DNA from: Lachnospiraceae bacterium | Lineage (GTDB): Bacteria; Bacillota; Clostridia; Lachnospirales; Lachnospiraceae | Assembly: GCA_009774155.1 (NCBI GenBank) | Contig: VSNE01000169.1 | Location: forward strand, 1 to 6,150 | Length of the DNA stretch: 6,150 nucleotides | Direction: 5' to 3' | Part shown: positions 1 to 6,130 of the stretch, piece by piece | How the letters are laid out: every line of letters starts with the position of its first letter | Position numbering within the stretch: the first letter of the stretch is position 1 | Program-made: the position numbers and the translations under genes | The notes under the pieces: model-generated | Told to the model about the DNA's origin: nothing | Databases searched by the model: none | What the model saw: the letters and a program-made list of their open reading frames with translations, nothing else

Positions 1-1
1 A

Positions 2-337
2 ATTCTCTGGCCTAAATTTGAGGATCAGCAGGTGGGCGTCCGGCTGGCAATGCTTGGCTCTGTGAATGACGAGATATTGAATCTGGAAAATCTGGCGGTG
101 GAGCTGGGGATATTTCTGCAGGCGCATTTCCGTTCCTCGATGGAAGAACGCTATCAGACAGATTTTCAGGAGGAAGAATTATCCCGGCAGCTCCTTCAGA
201 AAGTGGCGGAATCCAGAGGCTGTCTTTTAAAAGGCGGAGAGCCGGATCTGGGGAAGGCCGCCGCCTTTTTTCTGGATGATTTCAGAAGCGGAAGGCTGGG
301 CAGAATTACACTTGAATTTCCGCCCGGGGAATCGTAG
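2..337 (+). CDS. rbgA: Ribosome biogenesis GTPase RbgA/YlqF, C-terminal part (5' end outside window)
   Basis: Only the last 111 residues are present; the reading frame is open through the left edge, so the upstream part lies outside the window. The fragment begins ILWPKFEDQ, which in the RbgA/YlqF family directly follows the G3 (DTPG) motif of the circularly permuted GTPase domain. It continues with GVRLAMLGSVNDEIL and the helical C-terminal domain that contacts the ribosome. The family acts in the cytoplasm in late assembly of the 50S subunit. All nucleotide-binding motifs must therefore lie upstream and cannot be checked. The GTG at position 32 is an internal valine codon, not a start. The stop at 335-337 is 37 bases before lepB. 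Neighbourhood with lepB and rnhB is typical of Firmicutes and supports the call. Confidence 0.9.
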   Translation: MLWPKFEDQQVGVRLAMLGSVNDEILNLENLAVELGIFLQAHFRSSMEERYQTDFQEEELSRQLLQKVAESRGCLLKGGEPDLGKAAAFFLDDFRSGRLGRITLEFPPGES

Positions 338-340
338 AAT
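312..340 (+). promoter_or_regulatory. Candidate promoter for lepB and downstream genes
   Basis: TTGAAT at 312-317 and TAGAAT at 335-340 are separated by 17 bp and resemble a sigma-A promoter (4/6 and 5/6 matches). The -10 overlaps the rbgA stop codon. A start near 347 would give a leader of about 28 bases ahead of lepB that still contains the AGAGGT ribosome site. Such AT-rich matches arise by chance, and lepB may simply be read from upstream. Confidence 0.3.
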
Positions 341-374
341 AGAATTTAGATGAAAATACGGCAGAGGTAGCAAA

Positions 375-950
375 ATGGGACGTAACAATTATGGAAAAAG
401 AGCAGAAAAGAGTAAATTAAGCGTGCTGAAGGAGATTTTCGGATTTTTAATCTATGTGGCTGTGGTTGTAGGAATTACATTTCTTATTATTACGTTTGTG
501 GGTCAGAGAACCTATGTGAGCGGCAGTTCTATGGAAAATACGCTGAGCGACGGCGACAATCTGATTGTGGATAAGATTACCTACCGATTTACCGACCCGC
601 AGAGATTCGATATTATTGTATTTCCGTTCCAGTATGGAGAAAAGGTGTATTATATCAAAAGAATTATCGGTCTTCCGGGAGAGACCATAAGAGTTCAGGA
701 CGGAGAGATCTATGTGGACGGAGAAATATTGGAGGAATCGTACGGAAGAGAGGTTATGAGAAGCTCAGGAATCGCTGAGGACCCGATCGTTCTTGGAGAG
801 GATGAATATTTTGTGCTGGGAGACAACCGGAATGACAGTATGGACAGCAGAGATCCGAGCGTGGGATTGATCAAAAGGGATCATATCATCGGCCGGGCGT
901 GGATGCGGGTCTGGCCGCTGAATGAAATAGGAGTATTGAAACACCAGTGA
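375..950 (+). CDS. lepB: Type I signal peptidase (LepB/SipS family)
   Basis: This 191-residue protein is a Gram-positive type signal peptidase I, which removes signal peptides from secreted preproteins on the outer face of the membrane. A short basic N-terminus is followed by one hydrophobic segment at about residues 21-42, giving a single membrane anchor with the catalytic domain outside. Box B is SGSSMENTL, with the catalytic serine at S52 just before the methionine. Box D is YYIKRIIGLPGE, with the general-base lysine K95. Box E is GDNRNDSMDSR at 149-159. Length matches SipS-like enzymes (about 185-200). The ATG is preceded by AGAGGT at 363-368 with 6-base spacing. The stop TGA shares a base with the rnhB start, indicating coupled translation. 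All catalytic elements are intact. Confidence 0.96.
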   Translation: MGRNNYGKRAEKSKLSVLKEIFGFLIYVAVVVGITFLIITFVGQRTYVSGSSMENTLSDGDNLIVDKITYRFTDPQRFDIIVFPFQYGEKVYYIKRIIGLPGETIRVQDGEIYVDGEILEESYGREVMRSSGIAEDPIVLGEDEYFVLGDNRNDSMDSRDPSVGLIKRDHIIGRAWMRVWPLNEIGVLKHQ

Positions 951-1618
951 TGACAAAAAAAGAGGAACAGTTAAAAAAACGGCAGGAAAAGCTGGAGGCG
1001 GAGATTGCGAGAATCGAAGGCCTGAAGGTATACGAAAGGGAATATGAAGAGTACGGACTGGTATGCGGAATTGACGAGGCGGGAAGAGGCCCCCTGGCCG
1101 GTCCGGTGGTAGCCGGAGCAGTTATCCTGCCGAGGGACAGCCGGATTCTGTATCTGAATGATTCAAAGAAGCTGACAGAGAAGAGAAGAGAGATTCTGTA
1201 TGATGAGATTATGGAAAAGGCGGTTGCGGTCGGCATCGGCGTGGTCGGCCGGGAGAGGATTGCTGAAATCAATATTTTGCAGGCAACCTATGAGGCTATG
1301 CGCGAGGCGGTCAAAAAACTTGATCCGTGTCCGGATGTGCTTCTGAACGATGCGGTGACCATACCGGGGATTTTAAAAATGCAGGTTCCTATTATCAAAG
1401 GAGACGCCAAGAGCGTTTCCATAGCTGCCGCCAGTATTGTGGCAAAGGTGACCAGGGATCGGATGATGGCGGAAATGGATAAAAAGTATCCGGGCTACAG
1501 CTTTGCTTCCAATAAAGGCTATGGCTCTGCGGCGCATATTGCGGCATTGAAAAAGCTTGGACCGTGTGAAATCCACAGAAGAACCTTTATTAAAAATTTT
1601 GTGGGCGAAAATGAATAA
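950..1618 (+). CDS. rnhB: Ribonuclease HII
   Basis: RNase HII nicks the RNA strand of RNA-DNA hybrids and acts at single ribonucleotides embedded in DNA, initiating their removal. The 222-residue protein contains the signature GIDEAGRGPLAGPVVA at 40-55, giving catalytic D42 and E43. LLND at 131-134 supplies D134, and KGD at 150-152 supplies D152; the 18-residue separation equals that of the E. coli D108 and D126 pair. The SIAAASIVAKVTRD block at 157-170 and the C-terminal GYGSAAHIAAL segment are also typical. The first 35 residues are a charged, probably helical extension rich in Lys and Glu. I chose ATG 950 (a TGATG overlap with the lepB stop); GTG 947 would add one residue. A weak AGGAG at 929-933 is 16 bases away, so translational coupling is the likely mode of initiation. 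Confidence 0.96.
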   Translation: MTKKEEQLKKRQEKLEAEIARIEGLKVYEREYEEYGLVCGIDEAGRGPLAGPVVAGAVILPRDSRILYLNDSKKLTEKRREILYDEIMEKAVAVGIGVVGRERIAEINILQATYEAMREAVKKLDPCPDVLLNDAVTIPGILKMQVPIIKGDAKSVSIAAASIVAKVTRDRMMAEMDKKYPGYSFASNKGYGSAAHIAALKKLGPCEIHRRTFIKNFVGENE

Positions 1619-1964
1619 GAGGCAGACAGGCGCAGCCTATGAGGAGCAGGCGGCCAGATGGCTTGCGCTACAGGGATATCAGATTGTGGAGAGGAATTAC
1701 CGCTGCCGCCAGGGAGAGATTGATTTAATAGTAAGAGACGGTACATATCTGGTATTTGCGGAGGTGAAATACCGCAGGGGAGGGCAGGCAGGACATCCTG
1801 CGGAAGCAGTGGACATACATAAGCAAAGAAAAATTTTCCGTGCCGCAGCCTGCTACTGCTATGAGCGCCGGGTGCCGGAAAATCAGGCATGCAGATTTGA
1901 TGTTGTCAGTATTCTGGGCGGCAGGATAGAACATATTAAAAATGCATTTCAGATGCAGGGATAG
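1611..1964 (+). CDS. yraN: UPF0102 family protein YraN, nuclease-like
   Basis: This 117-residue protein has the full UPF0102/YraN pattern. It has the N-terminal GAAYEEQAARWL helix (residues 7-18), RNYRCRQGEIDLI (28-40), and FAEVKYR (49-55). These form a PD-(D/E)XK-like nuclease core with likely metal or catalytic residues E36, D38, E51 and K53. The family is predicted to be an endonuclease related to Holliday junction resolvases, but its physiological role is not firmly established. ATG 1611 is chosen because the family motif begins a few residues later and it overlaps the last 8 bases of rnhB in another frame. No good Shine-Dalgarno sequence is visible, suggesting coupling to rnhB. A longer in-frame reading from 1557 lies inside rnhB and is not supported. 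Pairing with rnhB recurs in many bacteria. Confidence 0.9.
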   Translation: MNKRQTGAAYEEQAARWLALQGYQIVERNYRCRQGEIDLIVRDGTYLVFAEVKYRRGGQAGHPAEAVDIHKQRKIFRAAACYCYERRVPENQACRFDVVSILGGRIEHIKNAFQMQG

Positions 1965-1975
1965 GGAGAGGCGCT

Positions 1976-2821
1976 ATGGAGTGGAAGCTGAAATCAGAAG
2001 GAAATATGATACGCATGAAAAAGAAGGGCAGCGTGCCGTATTTTGTATTTCCGAATCTGGAGGATACGGATCTGGTGCGGCATGGCTTTTCCACCCGTCT
2101 TGGGGGAGTCAGCGAAGGATATCTGGCAGAGCTGAACTTAAGCTTTACAAGAGGGGATAACCCGGAACATGTGCGTGAAAATTTCCGCCGTATAGCAGAT
2201 GCCGTCGGCTTTGAACCGGAGTCGCTGGTGCTGTCTCATCAGACCCATACGGTCAATGTGCGTCTGGTAACGGAGAAGGACCGGGGGAAGGGCTTTACAA
2301 AGCCTTTGGATTATGAAAATGTGGATGGCCTGATTACGAATGTGCCGGGACTGACGCTGGCAACCTTTTATGCGGACTGCGTTCCTCTGTTTTTTGTAGA
2401 TCCGGTGAATCGTGCAATTGGTCTTTCCCATTCCGGATGGAAAGGGACTGTGAACCGGATAGGCGCCGTGACGGTTGAACGGATGAAGGAGGCTTTCGGA
2501 ACTGATCCAAAGCATCTGCGCGCGGCCATCGCGCCGTCCATCTGTCAGGACTGCTATGAAGTCAGTGAAGATGTGGCGCTGGAATTCAAGAGAGAATTCC
2601 AAAAGCATGCGGACGAACATCTGATATACCGGAAGGAAAACGGAAAATATCAGTTAAACCTGTGGAGGGCCAATGAGATTGTTCTTTTGGAAGCCGGAGT
2701 ACAGCCGGAGCATCTGGCGATTGCCAATATCTGTACCTGCTGCAATCCGAAGCTTTTGTTCTCTCATCGGGCAAGCCGCGGGATGCGGGGAAATCTGGGG
2801 GCATTTCTGGAGCTGATATAA
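1976..2821 (+). CDS. pgeF: YfiH/PgeF-family protein (DUF152, multicopper-oxidase-like fold; purine nucleoside or peptidoglycan-editing enzyme)
   Basis: This 281-residue protein belongs to the YfiH/YlmD/LACC1 (DUF152) family. The zinc-site residues expected for the family are present: H91 in SHQTHT, C135 in YADCVPL and H152 in LSHSGWKGT. The NVDGLIT, HGFSTRLGGVSEG and C-terminal CTCCN/LFSHRA segments also match. Members are often annotated as polyphenol oxidase, but biochemical work on the family supports purine nucleoside phosphorylase and adenosine deaminase activities. E. coli YfiH has also been implicated in editing misincorporated serine out of peptidoglycan precursors (PgeF). Which reaction applies here cannot be read from sequence. 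The start ATG 1976 has GGGAG at 1964-1968, 7 bases upstream; in-frame ATGs at 2006 and 2015 are less well placed. It starts 11 bases after yraN, so it likely ends the operon. Confidence 0.9.
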   Translation: MEWKLKSEGNMIRMKKKGSVPYFVFPNLEDTDLVRHGFSTRLGGVSEGYLAELNLSFTRGDNPEHVRENFRRIADAVGFEPESLVLSHQTHTVNVRLVTEKDRGKGFTKPLDYENVDGLITNVPGLTLATFYADCVPLFFVDPVNRAIGLSHSGWKGTVNRIGAVTVERMKEAFGTDPKHLRAAIAPSICQDCYEVSEDVALEFKREFQKHADEHLIYRKENGKYQLNLWRANEIVLLEAGVQPEHLAIANICTCCNPKLLFSHRASRGMRGNLGAFLELI

Positions 2822-2873
2822 CAGACAGTATATGATATCTGTTCTGCCGGCTGTTGGAAGTGAAAATTTTCCA

Positions 2874-2901
2874 TAGTCTGGACAAGATAGTAACTAGACA
2901 A
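2874..2901 (+). promoter_or_regulatory. Candidate GntR/NagR-type operator repeats upstream of nagB
   Basis: Two imperfect direct copies, TAGTCTGGACAA (2874-2885) and TAGTAACTAGACAA (2888-2901), share TAGT and CTRGACAA, with the shared 8-mers 16 bp apart. The first contains GTCTGGAC, one mismatch from the GTCTAGAC palindrome core seen in HutC-subfamily GntR operators such as those of NagR/YvoA. The second overlaps the -35 of the candidate nagB promoter. The position suits repression relieved by an amino-sugar phosphate. No regulator gene is in the window, so this is inference from motif similarity and placement. Confidence 0.35.
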
Positions 2902-2923
2902 AAAAACAGGCGCATTTTAGAAT
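2895..2923 (+). promoter_or_regulatory. Probable sigma-A promoter of nagBA
   Basis: TAGACA at 2895-2900 and TAGAAT at 2918-2923 are each one mismatch from consensus and are separated by exactly 17 bp. Transcription would begin near 2930, giving a leader of about 40 bases that contains the AGGAG ribosome site. The position in a 148-base gap between pgeF and nagB fits a separate catabolic transcription unit. Confidence 0.6.
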
Positions 2924-2954
2924 AAAAACAGCGATATGTAAAATTATATAATAT

Positions 2955-2959
2955 AGGAG
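2955..2959 (+). promoter_or_regulatory. Ribosome binding site deciding the nagB start
   Basis: AGGAG lies 10 bases before ATG 2970. It is only 1 base from the in-frame GTG at 2961, which is too close to be used. This fixes the start at 2970 (protein beginning MKIIKAK) rather than the three-codon-longer reading. Confidence 0.75.
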
Positions 2960-2969
2960 AGTGGAAGAT

Positions 2970-3701
2970 ATGAAAATTATCAAAGCGAAGGATTATCAAG
3001 ACATGAGCCGCAAAGCGGCTAATATTATTTCGGCACAGGTGATTCTGAAGCCGGACTGTGTGCTTGGGCTGGCAACCGGCTCTACGCCGATCGGGATGTA
3101 TGAGAAACTGGTGGAGCGGTACAATAAAGGCGATCTGGATTTCGGCGATGTGACCACTGTGAATCTGGATGAGTACAAAGGACTTCCGAAGGAGGATGAA
3201 CAGAGCTATTATTATTTTATGCACAGCCATCTGTTCGATTATGTAAATATCAATCCGGACAGAACATTTCTGCCGGACGGCATGAATGAAGATCCGGATG
3301 CCGAATGCGAACGCTATGAGGAAGTGATCCGTTCGGTCGGCGGCGTGGATCTGCAGCTTCTTGGAATGGGCCATAACGGTCATATCGGTTTTAATGAGCC
3401 GGGAGAGGAGTTTGCGAAAGGAACCCATTGCGTGGATCTGCAGCCGAGAACCATTGAAGCAAACAAACGCTTTTTTGCATCTGCGGAGGATGTGCCCAGG
3501 CAGGCGTACAGCATGGGGATTCAGACGATCATGAAGGCAAAAAAGATTCTGGTCATTGTAAGCGGCGAGGACAAGGCGGAGGCTCTTAAAAACTCCCTGT
3601 TCGGACCGGTAACTCCGCATGTTCCGGGCTCTATCCTTCAGATGCACCCGGATGTCACCATAGTGGCGGACGAGGCTGCGCTTTCCAAATGTAACCTGTA
3701 A
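2970..3701 (+). CDS. nagB: Glucosamine-6-phosphate deaminase
   Basis: NagB isomerises and deaminates glucosamine-6-phosphate to fructose-6-phosphate and ammonia, feeding amino-sugar carbon into glycolysis. The 243-residue protein shows the phosphate-binding GLATGSTPIGMY segment at 33-44. The enolisation base D67 is in NLDEY. The ring-opening set lies in GMGHNGHIGFNEPG at 132-145: N136, H138 and E143. N136 replaces the Asp of E. coli NagB, a substitution found in the shorter Firmicutes enzymes, so it is not a defect. Length is close to B. subtilis NagB (242) and shorter than E. coli (266), which carries allosteric features. The ATG is set by AGGAG at 2955-2959. It is followed after 14 bases by nagA, the enzyme that makes its substrate, so the two form one operon. 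Expression is probably controlled at the upstream promoter and operator-like repeats. Confidence 0.96.
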   Translation: MKIIKAKDYQDMSRKAANIISAQVILKPDCVLGLATGSTPIGMYEKLVERYNKGDLDFGDVTTVNLDEYKGLPKEDEQSYYYFMHSHLFDYVNINPDRTFLPDGMNEDPDAECERYEEVIRSVGGVDLQLLGMGHNGHIGFNEPGEEFAKGTHCVDLQPRTIEANKRFFASAEDVPRQAYSMGIQTIMKAKKILVIVSGEDKAEALKNSLFGPVTPHVPGSILQMHPDVTIVADEAALSKCNL

Positions 3702-3715
3702 TTAGGGAGATTTAT

Positions 3716-4831
3716 ATGAAAATTATCAATGCGAAGGTATATACAGAGGATGGCGTCTTTCAAGTACGGGACGTATATACGGACGGTGAAAGGATTGCGG
3801 AACAAAGTACGGATGATATAGTTATGGACGGCGCAGGTTGTTATCTGATACCGGGACTTACGGACATTCATTTTCATGGATGCATGGGATATGATTTCTG
3901 CAACGGCACCCATGAGGCGATAGAAGCGATAGCGGCTTATGAGGCTTCCCAGGGAATCACTACCATTGTTCCTGCAACTATGACTCTCGGCAGAGATACG
4001 CTGCGGGGTATCTGCGAGGCCGCCAGGTCTTATCCGAATAAAAAGGGAGCGGTTCTTTGCGGCATCAATATGGAGGGGCCTTTTATTGCCATGGCAAGAA
4101 AAGGGGCCCAGAATGGCGCCTATGTGCATGAACCGGACGCAGAGATGTTCCGGGAGCTGAATGCAGCCTCCGGCAATATGATAAAGCTTTTGGCCATTGC
4201 TCCCGAAGTGGACGGCGCCATGGAGTGTATTGAGGAGTTAAAGGATGAAGTAGTACTGTCCGTTGCGCATACAACGGCGGATTATGAGACAACGGCAGAG
4301 GCCATCCGGCATGGCGTGCATCATGTGACTCATCTCTACAATGCAATGGCCGGGCTGTCCCATCGCGCGCCCGGCGTGGTGGGAGCGGCAGCGGATGACG
4401 AACGGGTGGAAGCGGAGCTTATCTGCGACGGACTCCATATTCATCCGGCTACGGTGCGCCAAACCTTTAAGATGTTCGGGGATGACAGGATTATTCTTAT
4501 CAGTGACTCTATGGAAGCGACAGGCATGCCGGACGGCGAGTATTCTCTCGGAGGCCAGAAGGTTATTAAGAAGGGCAGTCTGGCAACGCTTGAGGACGGC
4601 ACGATTGCAGGCTCTGCAACCAATCTGATGGATTGTGTCCGCGTGGCGGTTCAGAAGATGCATATTCCACTGGAAAGCGCCGTGAAATGTGCGGCGGTCA
4701 ATTCTGCAAGGTCGGTGGGAATCTATGATCAGTATGGCAGCATTACGCCGGGCAAGGCAGCTAATCTGGTTCTTCTGAAGGAAGAGGATCTGAGCACTGT
4801 GAAGGTTATTTTAAAGGGAAAAGAATTATAA
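3716..4831 (+). CDS. nagA: N-acetylglucosamine-6-phosphate deacetylase
   Basis: NagA hydrolyses N-acetylglucosamine-6-phosphate to glucosamine-6-phosphate and acetate, the step before NagB and also a source of cell-wall amino-sugar precursors. The 371-residue protein is an amidohydrolase with a beta-sandwich formed by both termini (MKIINAKVYTEDG at the start, GSITPGKAANLVLL near the end) around a TIM barrel. Metal and catalytic residues are visible: H52 and H54 in TDIHFHG, E120 in NMEGPF, H185 in VAHT, H206 in THLYNAM, and the catalytic D264 in ISDSM. H241 in DGLHI is a likely substrate contact. Having both His of the HxH motif suggests the two-metal type, as in B. subtilis, rather than the single-metal E. 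coli type. AGGGAG at 3704-3709 gives 6-base spacing to ATG 3716. It is the last gene of the unit, before a strong hairpin. Confidence 0.96.
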   Translation: MKIINAKVYTEDGVFQVRDVYTDGERIAEQSTDDIVMDGAGCYLIPGLTDIHFHGCMGYDFCNGTHEAIEAIAAYEASQGITTIVPATMTLGRDTLRGICEAARSYPNKKGAVLCGINMEGPFIAMARKGAQNGAYVHEPDAEMFRELNAASGNMIKLLAIAPEVDGAMECIEELKDEVVLSVAHTTADYETTAEAIRHGVHHVTHLYNAMAGLSHRAPGVVGAAADDERVEAELICDGLHIHPATVRQTFKMFGDDRIILISDSMEATGMPDGEYSLGGQKVIKKGSLATLEDGTIAGSATNLMDCVRVAVQKMHIPLESAVKCAAVNSARSVGIYDQYGSITPGKAANLVLLKEEDLSTVKVILKGKEL

Positions 4832-4846
4832 TCAGGAAAAGAAATG

Positions 4847-4879
4847 AGACAGGGGAGTCAGTAGCCGGCTCCCCTGTCT
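4847..4879. terminator. Rho-independent terminator between convergent nagA and prs, probably bidirectional
   Basis: AGACAGGGGAG (4847-4857) pairs perfectly with CTCCCCTGTCT (4869-4879), an 11-bp GC-rich stem that can extend by two further pairs (T-G, C-G) to leave a 7-base loop. On the plus strand it is followed by TTACTTTTCTGTGTTTT. Read from the minus strand it is followed by CTCATTTCTTTTCC. Both tails are U-rich though interrupted. It starts 15 bases after the nagA stop and lies 38 bases beyond the prs stop. Confidence 0.85.
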
Positions 4880-4917
4880 TACTTTTCTGTGTTTTCCGTC
4901 AGGCTTTATAAGCATAG

Positions 4918-6093
4918 TCAGACGGACTTTTCTATTTTCTCCAGCAGGCTGTGAATCCGGTCGGTAGGACTGTTTACATGCTCTGTGGAGACATCATGGT
5001 TGATACAGTCAATGATCGCCGCAAGGAATTTAGTCATGTCTGCCTCCACATAATAGGGACGGGAGAGCAGCTCCGGCGTACGATAGTTCAGATTGGTGGT
5101 TACCACACGGTTGATATAGCCCTTTTCATAATACTCGTCAAATTTAGCCAGACCGTCCGTAAACAGGCCGAAGGTAGTGCAGACAAAGACCCGTTTGGCG
5201 CCCCGCTCTTTAATCTGATAAGCCACATCCAGCATACTTTCTCCCGAGGAAATCATATCGTCGATGATAATGACATCCTTACCGGATAAATCATCCCCGA
5301 GAAATTCATGGGCCACAATAGGGTTTTTTCCGTTGACAATTGTGGAATAGTTGCGGCGTTTATAAAACATACCCATGTCCACTCCCAAAACTCCTGCAAA
5401 GTAGACGGCGCGGTCCATAGCGCCTTCGTCCGGACTGATGACCATCAGATGTTCTTTGTCTATCTGAAGGTCAGGCTCTGCCTTGATCAGCCCTTTTATA
5501 AACTGATACGGAGGATTAAAACTGTCGAAGCCGTAGAGAGGGATTGCGTTGCATACTCTTGGATCATGAGCGTCAAAGGTGATAATATTGGTCACTCCCA
5601 TGTTCACCAGCTCCTGAAGCGAGAAGGCGCAGTCCAGAGACTCTCTCTGACTCCTTCTGTGCTGTCTGCTTTCATATAAGAACGGCATAATAACATTGAT
5701 GCGGTGCGCTTTTCCGGTGGCTGCAGAGATGATTCTTTTCAGATCCTGATAGTGGTCATCCGGGGACATATGGTTCTCATAGCCGCAGACAGTATAGGTC
5801 AGGCTGTAGTTTGTGACATCTGCCAGGATAAACAGATCGACGCCGCGGACAGAGTCGTACAGAATTCCTTTTGCCTCGCCGGTGCCAAAGCGGGGACAGG
5901 AACTGCGGATAATATAGGAAGCTTCGTGATATCCCTGGAAATCCGGTGTGTTCTGGAATTGCTGGTTGCTTGTTTCACGAAATTTTACCAGGTATTTGTC
6001 CACATTTTCGGCCAGTTCCCGACAGCCGTCCAAAGCTGCCAGCTTTAACGGAGCGATTGGAGGGACACTCTCATAAGAAAAATTTTCGGACAT
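4918..6093 (-). CDS. prs: Long-form ribose-phosphate pyrophosphokinase (PRPP synthetase) family protein
   Basis: PRPP synthetase transfers pyrophosphate from ATP to ribose-5-phosphate, supplying nucleotide, His, Trp and NAD synthesis. The 391-residue protein is about 75 longer than B. subtilis Prs (317), with an N-terminal extension and small insertions. Family landmarks occur in order: IMPFLYESRQHRR at 135-147 (canonical PYYGYARQDRK), FDAHDPR at 173-179 with H176 (canonical DLHA), SPDEGAMDRA at 220-229, the flexible-loop KRR at 245-247, and the PRPP loop DVIIIDDMISSGESM at 273-287. The loop has SSGES where canonical enzymes have DTAGT or DTGGT, and the RQD of the nucleotide site reads RQH. 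Such long forms are annotated as PRPP synthetases in Clostridia, but activity of this one is inferred. AGGAGG at 6099-6104 sits 5 bases before the ATG. It is convergent with nagA and apparently monocistronic within the window. A regulatory or inactive Prs paralogue is the main alternative. Confidence 0.86.
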   Translation of the reverse strand: MSENFSYESVPPIAPLKLAALDGCRELAENVDKYLVKFRETSNQQFQNTPDFQGYHEASYIIRSSCPRFGTGEAKGILYDSVRGVDLFILADVTNYSLTYTVCGYENHMSPDDHYQDLKRIISAATGKAHRINVIMPFLYESRQHRRSQRESLDCAFSLQELVNMGVTNIITFDAHDPRVCNAIPLYGFDSFNPPYQFIKGLIKAEPDLQIDKEHLMVISPDEGAMDRAVYFAGVLGVDMGMFYKRRNYSTIVNGKNPIVAHEFLGDDLSGKDVIIIDDMISSGESMLDVAYQIKERGAKRVFVCTTFGLFTDGLAKFDEYYEKGYINRVVTTNLNYRTPELLSRPYYVEADMTKFLAAIIDCINHDVSTEHVNSPTDRIHSLLEKIEKSV

Positions 6094-6130
6094 AAAATCC
6101 TCCTGTCTTTTGTTTGCAATACTTAATCTA

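Noticed and set aside
32..34. GTG at 32 as the start of a separate 101-residue protein
   Set aside because: The frame is open upstream with the RbgA-typical ILWPKFEDQ sequence, so this is an internal codon of a truncated rbgA.
1942..2160. A 72-codon plus-strand frame overlapping the yraN end and pgeF start
   Set aside because: It lies in the wrong frame within the conserved pgeF N-terminus and its product has no recognisable features.
2861..2873. Palindromic TGAAAATTTTCCA considered as a catabolite-repression (cre) site
   Set aside because: It is one base short of the 14-base cre pattern and lacks the central CG, so it does not fit the consensus.
2947..2952. Perfect TATAAT just ahead of nagB, considered as a -10
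   Set aside because: Transcription would start around 2958-2960 and remove the AGGAG site at 2955-2959. The TAGACA/TAGAAT pair upstream fits better. The sequence is probably just AT-rich leader.
2961..2969. GTG at 2961 as the nagB start
   Set aside because: It is one base from the AGGAG site, too close for initiation. ATG 2970 has 10-base spacing and gives the family-typical MKII start.
2586..3647. A long (353-codon) open reading frame on the minus strand across pgeF, the intergenic gap and nagB
   Set aside because: It lies antisense to two well-recognised genes and crosses the nagB promoter region. It has low-complexity His/Arg/Ile-rich composition, no recognisable motif and no ribosome site. 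It is a by-product of plus-strand codon usage.
4238..4663. Minus-strand open frame inside nagA
   Set aside because: It is antisense to conserved nagA catalytic motifs, and the translated product resembles no family I recognise.
5308..5679. Plus-strand open frames within prs (also 4951-5289 and 5704-6048)
   Set aside because: They are antisense to the conserved PRPP synthetase motifs, with no plausible ribosome sites or domain content.
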